The notes beneath the pieces were generated by a model. That model did no database searches. It worked only from the letters and a program-made list of their open reading frames with translations, and was not told where the DNA came from. A DNA stretch of 27,977 nucleotides from Priapulus caudatus (Eukaryota; Priapulida; Priapulimorpha; Priapulimorphida; Priapulidae), in assembly GCF_000485595.1 (NCBI RefSeq), contig NW_014578482.1:33769-61745 (forward strand), written 5' to 3'. The position numbers and the translations under genes were made by a program. Shown one piece after another: positions 1-10,497 of this stretch. Numbering within the stretch: position 1 is the first letter of the stretch; each line of letters begins with the position of its first letter.

Positions 1-443
1 TCTTCGAGTGCGTTCGTCACGAGTTTTCCTTCCCCGTCAGCATTAATTTAGGATTATGGATTATTGATACTATATCGCATCTTCGAGTGCGTTCGTCACG
101 AGTTTTCCTTCCCCGTCAGCATTAATTTAGGATTATGGATTATTGATACTATATCGCATCTTCGAGTGCGTTCGTCACGAGTTTTCCTTCCCCGTCAGCA
201 TTAATTTAGGATTATGGATTATTGATACTATATCGCATCTTCGAGTGCGTTCGTCACGAGTTTTCCTTCCCCGTCAGCATTAATTTAGGTTTATAGATTA
301 TTGATACTATGCCGCATCTTCGAGTGCGTTCGTCACGAGTTTTCCTTCCCCGTCAGCATTAATTTAGGTTTATAGATTATTGATACTGTGTTGCATCTTC
401 GAGTGCGTTCGTCACGAGTTTTCCTTCCCCGTCAGCATTAGGT
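1..443. repeat. 79-bp tandem satellite array, about 5.6 copies
   Basis: The motif TCTTCGAGTGCGTTCGTCAC recurs at 1, 80, 159, 238, 317 and 396, a constant 79-bp period. The first three units are nearly identical. The fourth and fifth carry small changes (GGATTATGG to GGTTTATAG), and the last unit breaks off around 440. The array is cut by the window's left edge, so its true length is unknown. No coding potential is evident. Confidence 0.95.
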
Positions 444-989
444 GCATGGTATGGCGTGCACGCGAGCGCACACATATCTGCATGTATCCCATAATGCTTA
501 CATGCTCAAATATAGCGAGCGCACTCATACTTCTAGACTACTTCCGTCAGCAAAATCCGATAAGGCAGTTTTTTTTCAAAAAGCAATAAGCGTAATAACG
601 ATAAGTCACGTGTAGCGACTTGGTGTTTCATAGGTTACTAGTTGGAGCAAACGAAAATGTCATAATGTGTTTGTAGTCTCGGTTTATCTGATGGTTCTAT
701 AGGTCGGTGAGGTATCAATCAATACATAATATCAGAAATGTATAATTTAGACAGGACACTCCTGATAATATTAATATCAAGGTCAATATCGATATATGGG
801 TACAAGGGCATCAACTTGACTGTGAACTCACGTTTAACTCGCATCAGTTTATGCTATTCGTTGCCAATAGATGGCGCTGGGAGATTGCTGGATAATCATT
901 TTAACTATAATTATATCTCATTCGTTGGTGGATACCTTAGAGGAAAACGCTACAACTATAACTATATGTATAACTATAAATAACAATGT
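444..989. other. non-coding AT-rich spacer
   Basis: I see no gene, transposon end or RNA here. A T8 tract lies near 568. A CTCF-like 11-mer TAGATGGCGCT sits at 868-878. The upstream PEMT exons expected on this strand (encoding the FNPLYWN-like segment) were looked for and not found. Confidence 0.5.
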
Positions 990-1150
990 ACAACTACAAC
1001 TAAAACTACAGCTAAAACTACAACTACAATTAAAACTACAACTACAACTACAACTACAACTACAACTACAACTACAACTACAACTACAACTACAACTACA
1101 ACTACAACTACAACTACAACTACAACTACAACTGCAACTACAACTACAAC
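990..1150. repeat. (ACAACT)n hexanucleotide microsatellite
   Basis: About 27 units of CAACTA. The left end is imperfect (AAAACTA, CAGCTA, CAATTA variants) and the centre is nearly pure. It gives Leu-Gln and Cys-Ser pseudo-ORFs on the two strands, which I do not regard as genes. Confidence 0.95.
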
Positions 1151-1248
1151 CAAAACAATTCACTGTTGTTTGAAAAATAAAAATCACCTTTACGATCGAA
1201 GAGCCTTGAGTTTGTGGACGTGATTGTTACACGCATCTCCGTTTGCAG

Positions 1249-1364
1249 ATCGGGAGGTTGGAATACCGATACAAGCTGGTCAGCAAAATCACGGGCTCTG
1301 TCCAGCTGGGCGTGACCATATTCGGCTTGTCCATCTTCTTCCTTGGCCTGTTTCGGAACTGGAG
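1249..1364 (+). CDS. PEMT: PEMT exon: membrane helix following the ARWE/GRLE motif
   Basis: Acceptor CCGTTTGCAG and donor GAG/GTAGGA bound a 116-bp exon. The phase-0 reading starts IGRLEYRYKLVSKITGS and continues through a hydrophobic helix (VTIFGLSIFFLGLF) to RNW. It aligns residue by residue with human PEMT VARWEHKTRKLSRAFGS...LLLNFLRSH. It ends in phase 2. No frame damage is seen here. Confidence 0.87.
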
Positions 1365-3291
1365 GTAGGATATATAGGCCTTGGCCAGGTTCGTGTGCGT
1401 GCGCGCGCGCGTGTGTGTGTGTGTGTGTGTGTGTGTGCCCTGTGCGTGTTTGTGTGTGTGTATTGTGTTGTCTGTGTGGTGCACGCGACGCAGAATGCGT
1501 GGGTTGTGTAGCGTGTGTGTATGTGTCGTTGCCACGCGCGCGCAGTGTTCGGCCGGTGTGGCCTGTGTGCCGTAGTGTGATGTGTGTCTGTGGTGCACGC
1601 GCGCGCTGAGTGTGTGTGTGCGTCCCTTCGTGGTGTATGTGGTGTCTGTTGTGTTGTGCGGCTCGCGCGCGTGCGTGTCGTGCGCTGCGTGTGTGATATG
1701 TGCTGTCTGTGTGTTCGTTGGCGCGCGCGCGTGTCGTGTGTGCCCTGATGTGCGTGTGTGTATGGTGTCTGTGTGTGTGCGCCTGCGCGCGTCGCGTGTG
1801 TGCGTTTGCGGTGTGTGTATGTGTGTTCTGGTTTTTTTTTTTTTCTTGTTTCTGTGTGCGATGTCGTCTTCGCGCGTGTTGGCGCGCATTGCATTCGTGC
1901 GTGCGTGGATCTGTGTTTTCGGTGCAGCTCGTGCTGCTGCGTCGGTAGCGTGCGTCGCTCGCGGTGCGAGTGGTGCGTTCGTGCGTCGCGCGCCGCGCGT
2001 GTGGTGTGTGTTTGCTGTGCGCATCCTCATGAACGCAGTTCGTACGCCGCAGGTTTTCACGAAGTGACACGAACGCACCCTACCAGCTACGTGATCTGGT
2101 TGAACCACACCGTACGCGCGAGTATGTTGCTGGACGTCTCATGGCTGTGGGAGATGCTGCTGGTTAGCAAGCAGCTTTCTACCGCTTGGCAATTCATTGG
2201 GAACGTATCATGCGGTGAGTCCCTCTGGCCACCGCACCTCCGCAAGATGGCGCCACGACCGTGTCATATAGCCGTAAAATATACACGCTGGGCAACTGAA
2301 CGGCAGCATAAATATTTCTTTGTTTTATTATTCAAACTAATACAATGCTGCAGTTAAAACTATGCGGACATAAATAAAGCATTCGGCTAGATATTATCAG
2401 GACTAGATAATAGGGATAATTCTCTAACTATATATCTTACATTGAACCACAATATTATATTATATATATAATTATTAGTACATGGCCTTTTAAACGAATT
2501 TAACGATGTAATATTCAACTGAAAGAATAATTTGTATTAACAATAGTTAAATCCTTAGATTTTGGGATACAAGGATCCATTCTTTTCCCTCTAGCCTGCA
2601 CGCAGACCACACGACAGAACTTAGAGCTAAACAAGAGCTAAAAATACCTCTATCCTAATCTCATCAATATAGCTAATAATAATATTTGCTCTTGCGTAAT
2701 ATCAGGCGTGCGAATAATAACAAACTTGTGGTGTAAATTTTTTAAAACGTTTGTCATTGTTAATTCACCTGCGCTAATAATTAATAACGCTAGCGATCGT
2801 ACTAGCAGGTACTATACAGGTGAAACGTATCGTGGAGTAGAACTTCATGGGGATAACTTCCTCCCGACGTGAACGCCGCGCCGATGTTGCAGGCGATTAC
2901 TTCGCATCCTGTTGGGCATGACGAAGACTGGAAGGATATCCCGTTCACGATCGTCGACAATCCGATGTACTGGGATCCGACGCTGAACTTCCTGTCCATT
3001 GCCGTCATGTAGTGACGTGCCAGATTCCGTAAGCGTGGATGCATGGGGCTGAAGATGACAGAACGCATGCGCGAACAGCACGCCAACACACACGCACATC
3101 ACACACGCGCGCGCACACAGCACACACACACACACACACCACACACACACACACAACACGCCTATAAACAACACAACACACATCACACACACACACACAC
3201 ACACAACACACACACACACACACAACACACACACAGCACTACACACACACACAACAAACCCTGTACACCACACTCACACGCGACGACTACA

Positions 3292-3358
<67 letters not shown>

Positions 3359-3658
3359 ACACCACAAGAAATAAACGAAATAAAGAGATTGAAGAAATGG
3401 AGAAATAATAACAAAGACATGATTATACTGTATAATAGAAAAGTACACCAACAACGTGATACGTTGATTTTGTTGTTATTATTAAGTAATTGTTATATTA
3501 TTGTTGTTATTGGTATTGTTATTTGTGTTATTGTTATTGTTATTGATTATGTTGTTATTGTTATATCGTACAGGCGGCAGAGCATGTCCGGACTTCTACT
3601 TACCTGCCTTGTCATCATCACATACAAGATGGCGAGCACGATCGAAGAGTATGTATAA
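1249..3658 (+). CDS. PEMT: phosphatidylethanolamine N-methyltransferase (PEMT), 3' part of gene, multi-exon
   Basis: PEMT methylates phosphatidylethanolamine three times with S-adenosylmethionine to make phosphatidylcholine, in ER and mitochondria-associated membranes. Four exons are recognised: 1249-1364, 2053-2214, 2893-3008 and 3574-3658. The first matches the VARWEHKTRKLS region and next hydrophobic helix of animal PEMT. The third holds GDYF and DNPMYW (family: GDYFGIL...NPMYWGST). The last holds SGLLLTCLVIITY (family: TGLLLTVLVALTY). Junction phases of exons one to two and three to four are compatible. The two middle exons need several frame changes to follow the family sequence: VG to EMLLV to SSFLPLG, then GDYF to ILLGMTK to PFTIVDNPMYW. 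So this is either a decayed copy or a real gene with indel errors. The N-terminal exons lie outside or upstream. The C-terminus is about 15 residues shorter than the human protein. Confidence 0.88.
1388..1850. repeat. imperfect GT/GC-rich (TGTGTG/CGCG) array in PEMT intron
   Basis: A pure (GT)n core near 1410-1436 is followed by about 400 bp of interrupted TGTG and GCGCGC alternation, ending in a T13 tract near 1832. Alternating purine-pyrimidine of this length is Z-DNA-prone. Long His/Thr/Arg-rich and Cys/Val-rich open frames over this stretch on both strands are repeat artefacts. Confidence 0.9.
2053..2214 (+). CDS. PEMT: PEMT exon with internal frame breaks
   Basis: Acceptor GTACGCCGCAG and strong donor GCG/GTGAGT bound 162 bp. 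No single frame reproduces PEMT. One frame gives YVAGRLMAVG, another gives EMLLV, and the third gives SSFLPLGNSLGTY, together matching the family pattern Y-G-L-VG-LVLSSF-ALG-GT. At least two indels are needed: a 2-bp loss near GGGAGATG (about 2150) and an extra A near AGCAAGCAGC (about 2170). The exon abuts the GT array. Confidence 0.7.
2215..2892 (+). other. PEMT intron, AT-rich
   Basis: This is the sequence between donor GTGAGT and acceptor ATGTTGCAG. It contains AT-rich stretches (TATTATATTATATATATAAT near 2453) and an AAGATGGCGCC motif at 2244-2254. No exon or transposon was recognised. Confidence 0.6.
2893..3008 (+). CDS. PEMT: PEMT exon with the GDYF and DNPMYW signatures, frame-broken
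   Basis: Acceptor GATGTTGCAG and donor CAT/GTAGTG bound 116 bp. The start reads (G)GDYF in one frame, ILLGMTK in the next, and IPFTIVDNPMYW in the third, then LNFLSIAVM up to the donor. Family sequence is GDYFGIL...[24 protein letters not shown]. The missing G of GGC after GDYF and a second indel before the PF residues explain the shifts. WDPT in place of WGST suggests one more compensated slip. The phase-2 end fits the next exon. Confidence 0.8.
3079..3362. repeat. (AC)n microsatellite cluster in PEMT intron
   Basis: Interrupted CACACA tracts are followed by a nearly pure (CA)n run at about 3292-3354. Cys-Val and Thr-His open frames on both strands are artefacts of the dinucleotide repeat. 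Confidence 0.95.
3574..3658 (+). CDS. PEMT: PEMT last recognised exon
   Basis: The acceptor TTATATCGTACAG follows a T-rich tract. With the phase-2 AT from the previous exon it reads M-RQSMSGLLLTCLVIITY, then KMASTIEEYV and a TAA stop at 3656-3658. Human PEMT has M-HASPTGLLLTVLVALTYIVALLYEE here, so the junction phase and position agree. A GTATGT donor-like site overlaps the last codons (GA/GTATGT, 3649-3654). The exon may therefore be spliced on to an undetected terminal exon. Confidence 0.82.
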
Positions 3659-3667
3659 AAAGCACCC

Positions 3668-3805
3668 GGCAGTTAGATGCGATATGATATGACTACTAGG
3701 CACTTAAAAAAAAAACCTAACCCTAACTCTAACCCTAACCCTAAAAAAAAAAAAAAAAAAAAAATTAAAGTGTCTAGTAGTCATATCATATCGCATCTTT
3801 CTGCC
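3668..3805. mobile_element. inverted-repeat element enclosing poly-A and telomere-type repeats
   Basis: Arms at 3668-3705 and 3768-3805 are inverted copies (38 bp, 3 mismatches; core GATGCGATATGATATGACTA). Between them lie A10, then about five CCCTAA units (3716-3744, one CTCTAA variant), then about 20 A. A miniature transposon-like element or a hairpin built on interstitial telomeric DNA are both possible. It starts 10 bp after the PEMT stop. Its inner ATTAAA (3764-3769) could act as a poly-A signal. Confidence 0.75.
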
Positions 3806-5097
3806 AACAGCGTATAAAAATGTCGGTTATCACGAGCTAGGTGGGATTGAAAGGGTTAGAGCTAACATGTCCGTACCCAAGAAGGGAGGCGATATTGGGT
3901 GGAGAGGATAAGAGTTAACGCGTATGTGCTCACGCGGGAGGTAACGGTAGCTGGGAAGGGGTAAGCATTAACTTCAATGAATACACGGGGGTATAGCAGT
4001 GGTAGGTATGGGGGATAATATGCAGTCATTTGCTCGGTGGACGCGTACTTGCTGTGGGTTCTGTGTAGTCCCCACGAAGATGCTAACATTGGTAGCTTTC
4101 TCCGCGCCCCGTGTAGCAAGAGCGTATATTGATTTATTCTGTAGTATAGCGATGACGCAATAATGCAGTATCAGTTATTGTGACGTCAATAGTGACGGTA
4201 CCGACGGAAATGTTGTGACGTCATCGATGTATGTGTGCGTTGTTTGTTAACAGGCCTTTCACGGATCATATCTACAAAGAAAAGGCCGATAAAGAGAAGG
4301 TACTGTGAGACAGGGAGAAGGAACTCCAAGGCAGGGAGAAGGCGCTGTGAAACAGAGAGGTGCTGTGAGACAGAGAAGAACAACGCGTGGCGACAGAGCG
4401 AAGACGCAGACGGATCAGCGTGACGCAAAGAAGTTACTGTTGCTGCTGCCAAGGGCATCGCTAGACAACATCAAGCCGCTTGCAACGCCATCTATCTGTC
4501 TGAATTTTTGTTTGCGCGTCTATCTCTCTATCCACCTTCGTAATATATACATCAAGAATGAGTTGGCCAGTCACTAGATGGCGCTCCTTATGATTGGTAT
4601 GATTTGACGTATGCATTGTGGGGTCATCATTTGGTTTACGGAGGTTATCATTGGGTTTACATCTCAAATTATGTCAAACGCACACAGTATGTGATCACGA
4701 AGCTCTTAGAAACAAATTGTGTCATTTGGACATCACGCATTGTTTATAAGTGTGCTGAAGAATCAAGATTCATTGTTATGTATTTCCATATTGGTTGGTA
4801 CATGCAATGTATATATATATATAAAGGTTATGATTATAAGTTTAATGATACTGAAGGTAGGATTATTAAAATAAACCGGTCGTTGGCAGATTTAACATGA
4901 AATAATGATGTATTTGACGGATTTGTTTCACGTGAACGTGTTTTTCCTGCTCCGACGTTTGCCAGAGAGAAAGAGATGGTTGGGGTAGATGCAGGAAGAG
5001 AAGGAGGGAGAAAAGAGTTTGAAAGAAAGGAAGGGAGAGGGATAAATATATAGCGAACGCTAGCGCAAGAAGGATGGAAACAGAGAGGTATAGAGGC

Positions 5098-5098
<1 letters not shown>
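3806..5098. other. intergenic, no gene recognised
   Basis: Both strands show only short open frames without family resemblance. Notable contents are a cluster of CRE-like sites at 4153-4223, a GA-rich stretch with repeated CTGTGARACAG at 4300-4385, a CTCF-like TAGATGGCGCT at 4575-4585, and a purine-rich run at 4960-5040. Confidence 0.5.
4153..4223. promoter_or_regulatory. cluster of CRE/ATF-like sites
   Basis: Two perfect palindromic TGACGTCA octamers lie at 4181-4188 and 4216-4223. TGACGCAA is at 4153-4160 and GTGACGG is near 4192. Two full CREs within 43 bp are unusual by chance. No TATA box or coding exon can be tied to them, so function is inferred only. Confidence 0.35.

Positions 5099-5158
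<60 letters not shown>
5099..5158. repeat. (AG)n microsatellite
   Basis: A pure GA run of about 30 units, followed by GATAGAGAGAGAAGAGAG. The Ser-Leu open frames on the minus strand are artefacts. Confidence 0.97.
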
Positions 5159-5164
<6 letters not shown>

Positions 5165-5226
5165 GAGAAGAGAGCGAGCTGCATACATAAATATACATAT
5201 ATGTACAGGAGTGTATAGATACATCT

Positions 5227-5228
5227 AT

Positions 5229-5288
<60 letters not shown>

Positions 5289-5420
5289 TATCTATGCTAT
5301 ATCTATCTATTACTATCTACCTATCTAGTCTACTCTATCTATCTATTATCTAATTGTATCCTACTATCTATCTATCTATCTATGTAATGTATGTATGTAT
5401 GTATGTATGTATGTGATGTA

Positions 5421-5454
<34 letters not shown>

Positions 5455-5469
5455 GCTATCTATACTATG

Positions 5470-5532
<63 letters not shown>

Positions 5533-5560
5533 GTATGTATCTATCTATCTATGTATCTAT

Positions 5561-5600
<40 letters not shown>

Positions 5601-5608
5601 GTATCATC
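5227..5608. repeat. (TATC)n tetranucleotide microsatellite, compound
   Basis: About 380 bp of TATC units with interruptions (TATTATCTATGC, CTACTATC) and a (GTAT)n block at 5385-5412. The Tyr-Leu-Ser-Ile open frames on the plus strand are repeat translations, not proteins. Confidence 0.97.
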
Positions 5609-5697
5609 TATATTATGACGCTTCAGATCCGTGCGAAGCGGAGACAATACGGAATCGAACACAGCATCATCTGTGATAACTCATTTATCACAGGTAA

Positions 5698-7879
5698 ACG
5701 TAGCCAGATAGTGTACTGGCTGATACACGCAGCGGGGGGGACCTTACATGCAATGTCTTCCTCCTATTTCTTAAATGAAGTCTACTGATGGAATGTTATC
5801 ATATAAACCTATGCTAGGATAACTCCTCTTTATTTTAAATGCATAATCTTTGCAAAATACGATTTCTCTCGGGAGATATTGCGCATGCGCGCGCATCGTG
5901 TTAGGCGTGCAGTGCCGTCTGAGGCAAACTTAATAATATAGCTTGCTGAGGGGGAGAGGGGATGGGAGACTGAGGAAATGCGGTAGGAAAGATAGCTGGG
6001 GCGGTAGAAGAAGAAGGAGGCTGAGCGAGTGATAGGGGAGGCAAGGGGAAGGACGCGATCAAGGGCATAAAGTAGGTGTTTTGTACCCTACATGATAGGG
6101 CGCTCTCCTAATTATAAACACATGTCAACTGATAAAAGTTTATTAGGAAAATCTATGTTGAGATACCCCCTAACCATTTTAAATGCATATTCATCACAAA
6201 ATATAACTTCTCTAGTGATATATTGCGCATGCGCTAACACACTAACGTAGCCAGATTGTGTACTGGCTGATATACGCAGCGGGGACCTTACATGCAATGT
6301 CTTCCTCCTATTTCTTAAATGATGTCTACTGATGGAATGTTATCATAAAAACCTATGCTAGGATAACTCCTCTTCATTTTAAATGCATAATCTTTGCAAA
6401 ATACGATTTCTCTCGGGAGATATTGCGCATGCGCGCGCACCGTGTTAGGCGTGCAGTGCCATCTGAGGCAAACTTTATAATATAGCTTGCTGAGGGGGAG
6501 AGGGGATGGGAGATTAAGGAAATGCGGCAGGGGAGATAGCTGGAACGATAGAAAAAGAAGGAGGCTGAGCGAGGGACAGGGGAGGCAAGGGGAAGGACGC
6601 GATCGAGGACATGAAGTAGATGTTTTGTACCCTACATGCTAGGGCGCTGTCCTAATTATAAACACATGTCAACTGATAAAAGTTTATTAGGGAAATCTAT
6701 GTTGAGATACCCCCTAACCATTTTAAATGCATATTCAGCACAAAATATAACTCCTCTGGTAATATATTGCACATGCGCTAACAGGTTAACGTAGCCATAT
6801 TGTGTACTGGCTGGTATACGCAGCGGGGAACTTACATGCAATGTCTTCCTACTTTTTCTTAAATGATGTCTACTGATGGAATGTTATTATATAAACCTAT
6901 GCTAGGATAACTCCTCTTCATTTTAAATGCATAATCTTTGCAAAATACGATTTCTCTCGGCAGATATTGCGCATGCGCGCGCACCGTGTTATGCGTGCAG
7001 TGCCGTTTGAGGCAAACTTCATAATATAGCTTGCTGAGGGGGAGAGGGGATGGGAGACTGGGGAAATTGCGGTAGGGAAGATAGCTGGGACGGTAGAAGA
7101 GGAAAGAGGCTGAGCGAGTGATAGGGGAGGCAAGGGGAAGGACGCGATCGAAGGCATAAAGTAGGTGTTTTGTACCCTACATGATAGGGCGCTCTCCTAA
7201 TTATAAACACATGTCAACTAATAAAAGTTTATTAGGAAAATCTATGTTGAGATACCTCCTAACCATTTTAAATGCATATTCAGCACAAAATATAACTCTT
7301 CTAGTGATATATTTCGCATGCGCTAACACGCTAACGTAGCCATATTGTGTACTGACTGGTATATACGCAGAGGGGACCTTACATGCAATGTCTTCCTCCT
7401 ATGTCTTAAATGATGGCTACTGATAAAATGTTATCATATAAACCTATGCTAGGATAAATCCTCTTAATGTTAAACGCATAATATTCGCAAAATACGATTT
7501 TTCTCGGGAGATATTGCGCATGCGCGCGCACCGTGTTAGGCGTGCAGTGCCGTCTAAGGCAAACTTAATAATATAGCTTGCTGAGGGGGAGAGGGGATAG
7601 GAGACTGAGAAAATGCGGTAGGGAAGATAGCTGGGGCAGTAGAAGAAGAAGGAGGCTGAGCGAGCGATAGGGGTGGCAAGAGGAAGGACGCGATCGAAGG
7701 CATAAAGTAGGTGTTTTGCACCCTACATGCTAGGGCGCTCTCCTAATTATAAACACATGTCAATTGATAAAAGTTTATTAAGGAAATCTATGCTGAGATA
7801 CTCCATAACCATTTTAAATACATATTCATCACAAAATATAACTTCTCTGGTGATATATTGCGCATGCGCTAACACATCC
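5698..7879. repeat. 545-bp satellite, four tandem units
   Basis: AACGTAGCCA marks unit starts at 5698, 6244, 6788 and 7333, giving periods of 546, 544 and 545, with the end at about 7879. The array is therefore almost exactly four complete units. Each unit contains two related sub-modules 344 and 200 bp apart. Both carry ATTTTAAATGCAT, then CAAAATA, then a TTGCGCATGCGC palindrome about 35-45 bp on. A purine-rich block (GAGGGGGAGAGGGGATGGG) lies between. A 61-codon minus-strand frame is open in only two units (6112-6297 and 6656-6841), so coding function is not supported. Confidence 0.95.
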
Positions 7880-8012
7880 CCTTTTAAACAAGGCGCGTGA
7901 CTCTAGCGCCAAAACTCGTTACAGAACCAAAACAACGCGTCGCGGCGCAAAAATAGCCTCATAGACCCTATTCATATCAGCGCGTGCATTCGGCGCGGGC
8001 AGCGCAATAGTT

Positions 8013-9185
<1,173 letters not shown>

Positions 9186-9492
9186 AATGGAGGAGGAGGA
9201 GGAGGAGGAGGAAGAGGAGGAAGAAGATGCGAAGGATGAGGATGAGGAGGAGGAGGAGGAGGAGGGAGAGGGGGAAGAGCAGGAGGAGGATGAGAATGAG
9301 GATGAGGAGGAGGATGAGGAGGAGGAAGATGCAAAGAAGAAGAAGCAGGAAGAGGAGGATGAAGAGAAGGAGAAGGAGGGGTATGAGAAGGAGGAAGAGG
9401 AGGAGAAGGAGGGGGATGAGGAGGAGGAGGAAGAGGATGAGAAGAAGCAGGGGATGAGGAGGAGGAAAAAGAGAAGCAGGAGATGAGGAGGC
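9186..9492. repeat. 300-bp polypurine (GAG/GGA/GAA) tract
   Basis: The plus strand is almost entirely purine, dominated by GAGGAG with AAG and GAT interruptions. It yields a Glu/Lys/Asp-rich open frame (9187-9486) and Arg-rich or Pro/Ser/His-rich frames in other registers. All three frames being open points to composition rather than coding. Such tracts can form triplex (H-) DNA. It lies about 200 bp upstream of the presumed ASB promoter. Confidence 0.9.
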
Positions 9493-9699
9493 GGAGGAAG
9501 CAGCTGCGCACGCTGTTGCTGTTGCTGTTGCTAGGCAATGTCAGCATCCGTATCGGCACGTGCGTCGATCACATGACACATCTGCGTGATGCTGCTGCTG
9601 CGGCGCGCTCTCACCTTGTGACGCAGTACTGCCAAACGACTTGTTGCTCGCCAGCTGTCACGTGGGGCGGCCGGGGCGATGCCACTGCCCGGGCAGCGG

Positions 9700-9945
9700 G
9701 GGTGGGGAAGGTAAACAAACAAACGGCAATTCCACGAGGTCTTACTCATCGATTTCACAGAAGGTCTGCCGACGTAGACGTGAGATGATGAAGCCGAACC
9801 CTCCCACAGCGCCCGCCCCCGCGGGGGGGGGGGTCGTGCGGGCGGGTGGCTTTGTTTACGATTGGACGGACGCTATCACCCCTACCGGCGGAGAAATAGT
9901 TCGGTCCACCGCCGAGTATATATGCGTTGACAACACACGCAGACG
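9700..9945 (+). promoter_or_regulatory. presumed promoter of the ASB gene
   Basis: In order: GTAAACAA at 9711-9718; GC-rich boxes near 9810-9830 and GGCGGGTGG at 9841-9849; TTGTTTAC at 9852-9859; an inverted CCAAT (ATTGG) at 9861-9865; and a TATATAT box at 9917-9923. A start site near 9945-9950 would follow. The two forkhead-type octamers are exact inverted copies of the FOXO consensus. Spacing of GC, CCAAT and TATA elements fits a core promoter; no transcript data support it. Confidence 0.45.
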
Positions 9946-9946
9946 A

Positions 9947-10137
9947 CAAAAGAGATTTCGAAGTCGAATTATACACGCGTGTGGAACTACTCGCATCGCG
10001 AAGAGTGTCACGGGAGGAAACTACGCTTCGTTAACGCGCATAGAGAGAATAACCATCATATATAGAGAGTTCACATACTAGCGGAAGACGAACCATTGAC
10101 AGTGACAACAGCGAAGAAGAGATTCACTTCGCAATCG
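9947..10137 (+). other. presumed 5' untranslated exon of the ASB gene
   Basis: This runs from about 25 bp after the TATA box to a strong splice donor CAATCG/GTGAGT at 10137/10138. Splicing to the acceptor CTCCCTTTGCAG at 10816 would remove 679 bp and put the ASB start codon 35 bp into exon 2. It is inferred from signals only. Confidence 0.4.
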
Positions 10138-10497
10138 GTGAGTTTATTTCTTCAGCATCCGCGGTAGCCGATGGATGTTTATACAGCTTTAAGATGCTAA
10201 CGGGGCAGCTGCAGTAGAAGCGTTGTTTTGCGGGCAATATATAGGCAATGCTTGCAGAGCAAGCTGGTACGCTTAGAGTCGCTATCCTCCATTTGCGCAT
10301 GGTAATATCAGTTTGTCTCCTGTATGCATCGTTTATGTAATCTTCGATCGCACAGGAATGAACAAACATTAAGTAATTAAAGTTAAGAAAGTTCATTAGT
10401 AAAATACTAATTAAGTATAAGAGTCGGTTGGTAGATTATCGTCGATCCTGTCATTAACGTCTGTGCTAATTAAAAACGATTGTTAAGCTGTTATTAT

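Noticed and set aside
1-443. Possible CRISPR array (regular repeats)
   Set aside because: The whole 79-bp unit is repeated with no variable spacers, and the DNA is animal nuclear.
1144-2108. Long His/Thr/Arg-rich open frames on the minus strand (up to 308 codons)
   Set aside because: They run through GT/GC dinucleotide repeat and overlap two real PEMT exons on the other strand; composition is repeat-driven.
9187-9486. 99-residue Glu/Lys-rich ORF
   Set aside because: All frames of the polypurine tract are open; no start context, splice sites or family match.
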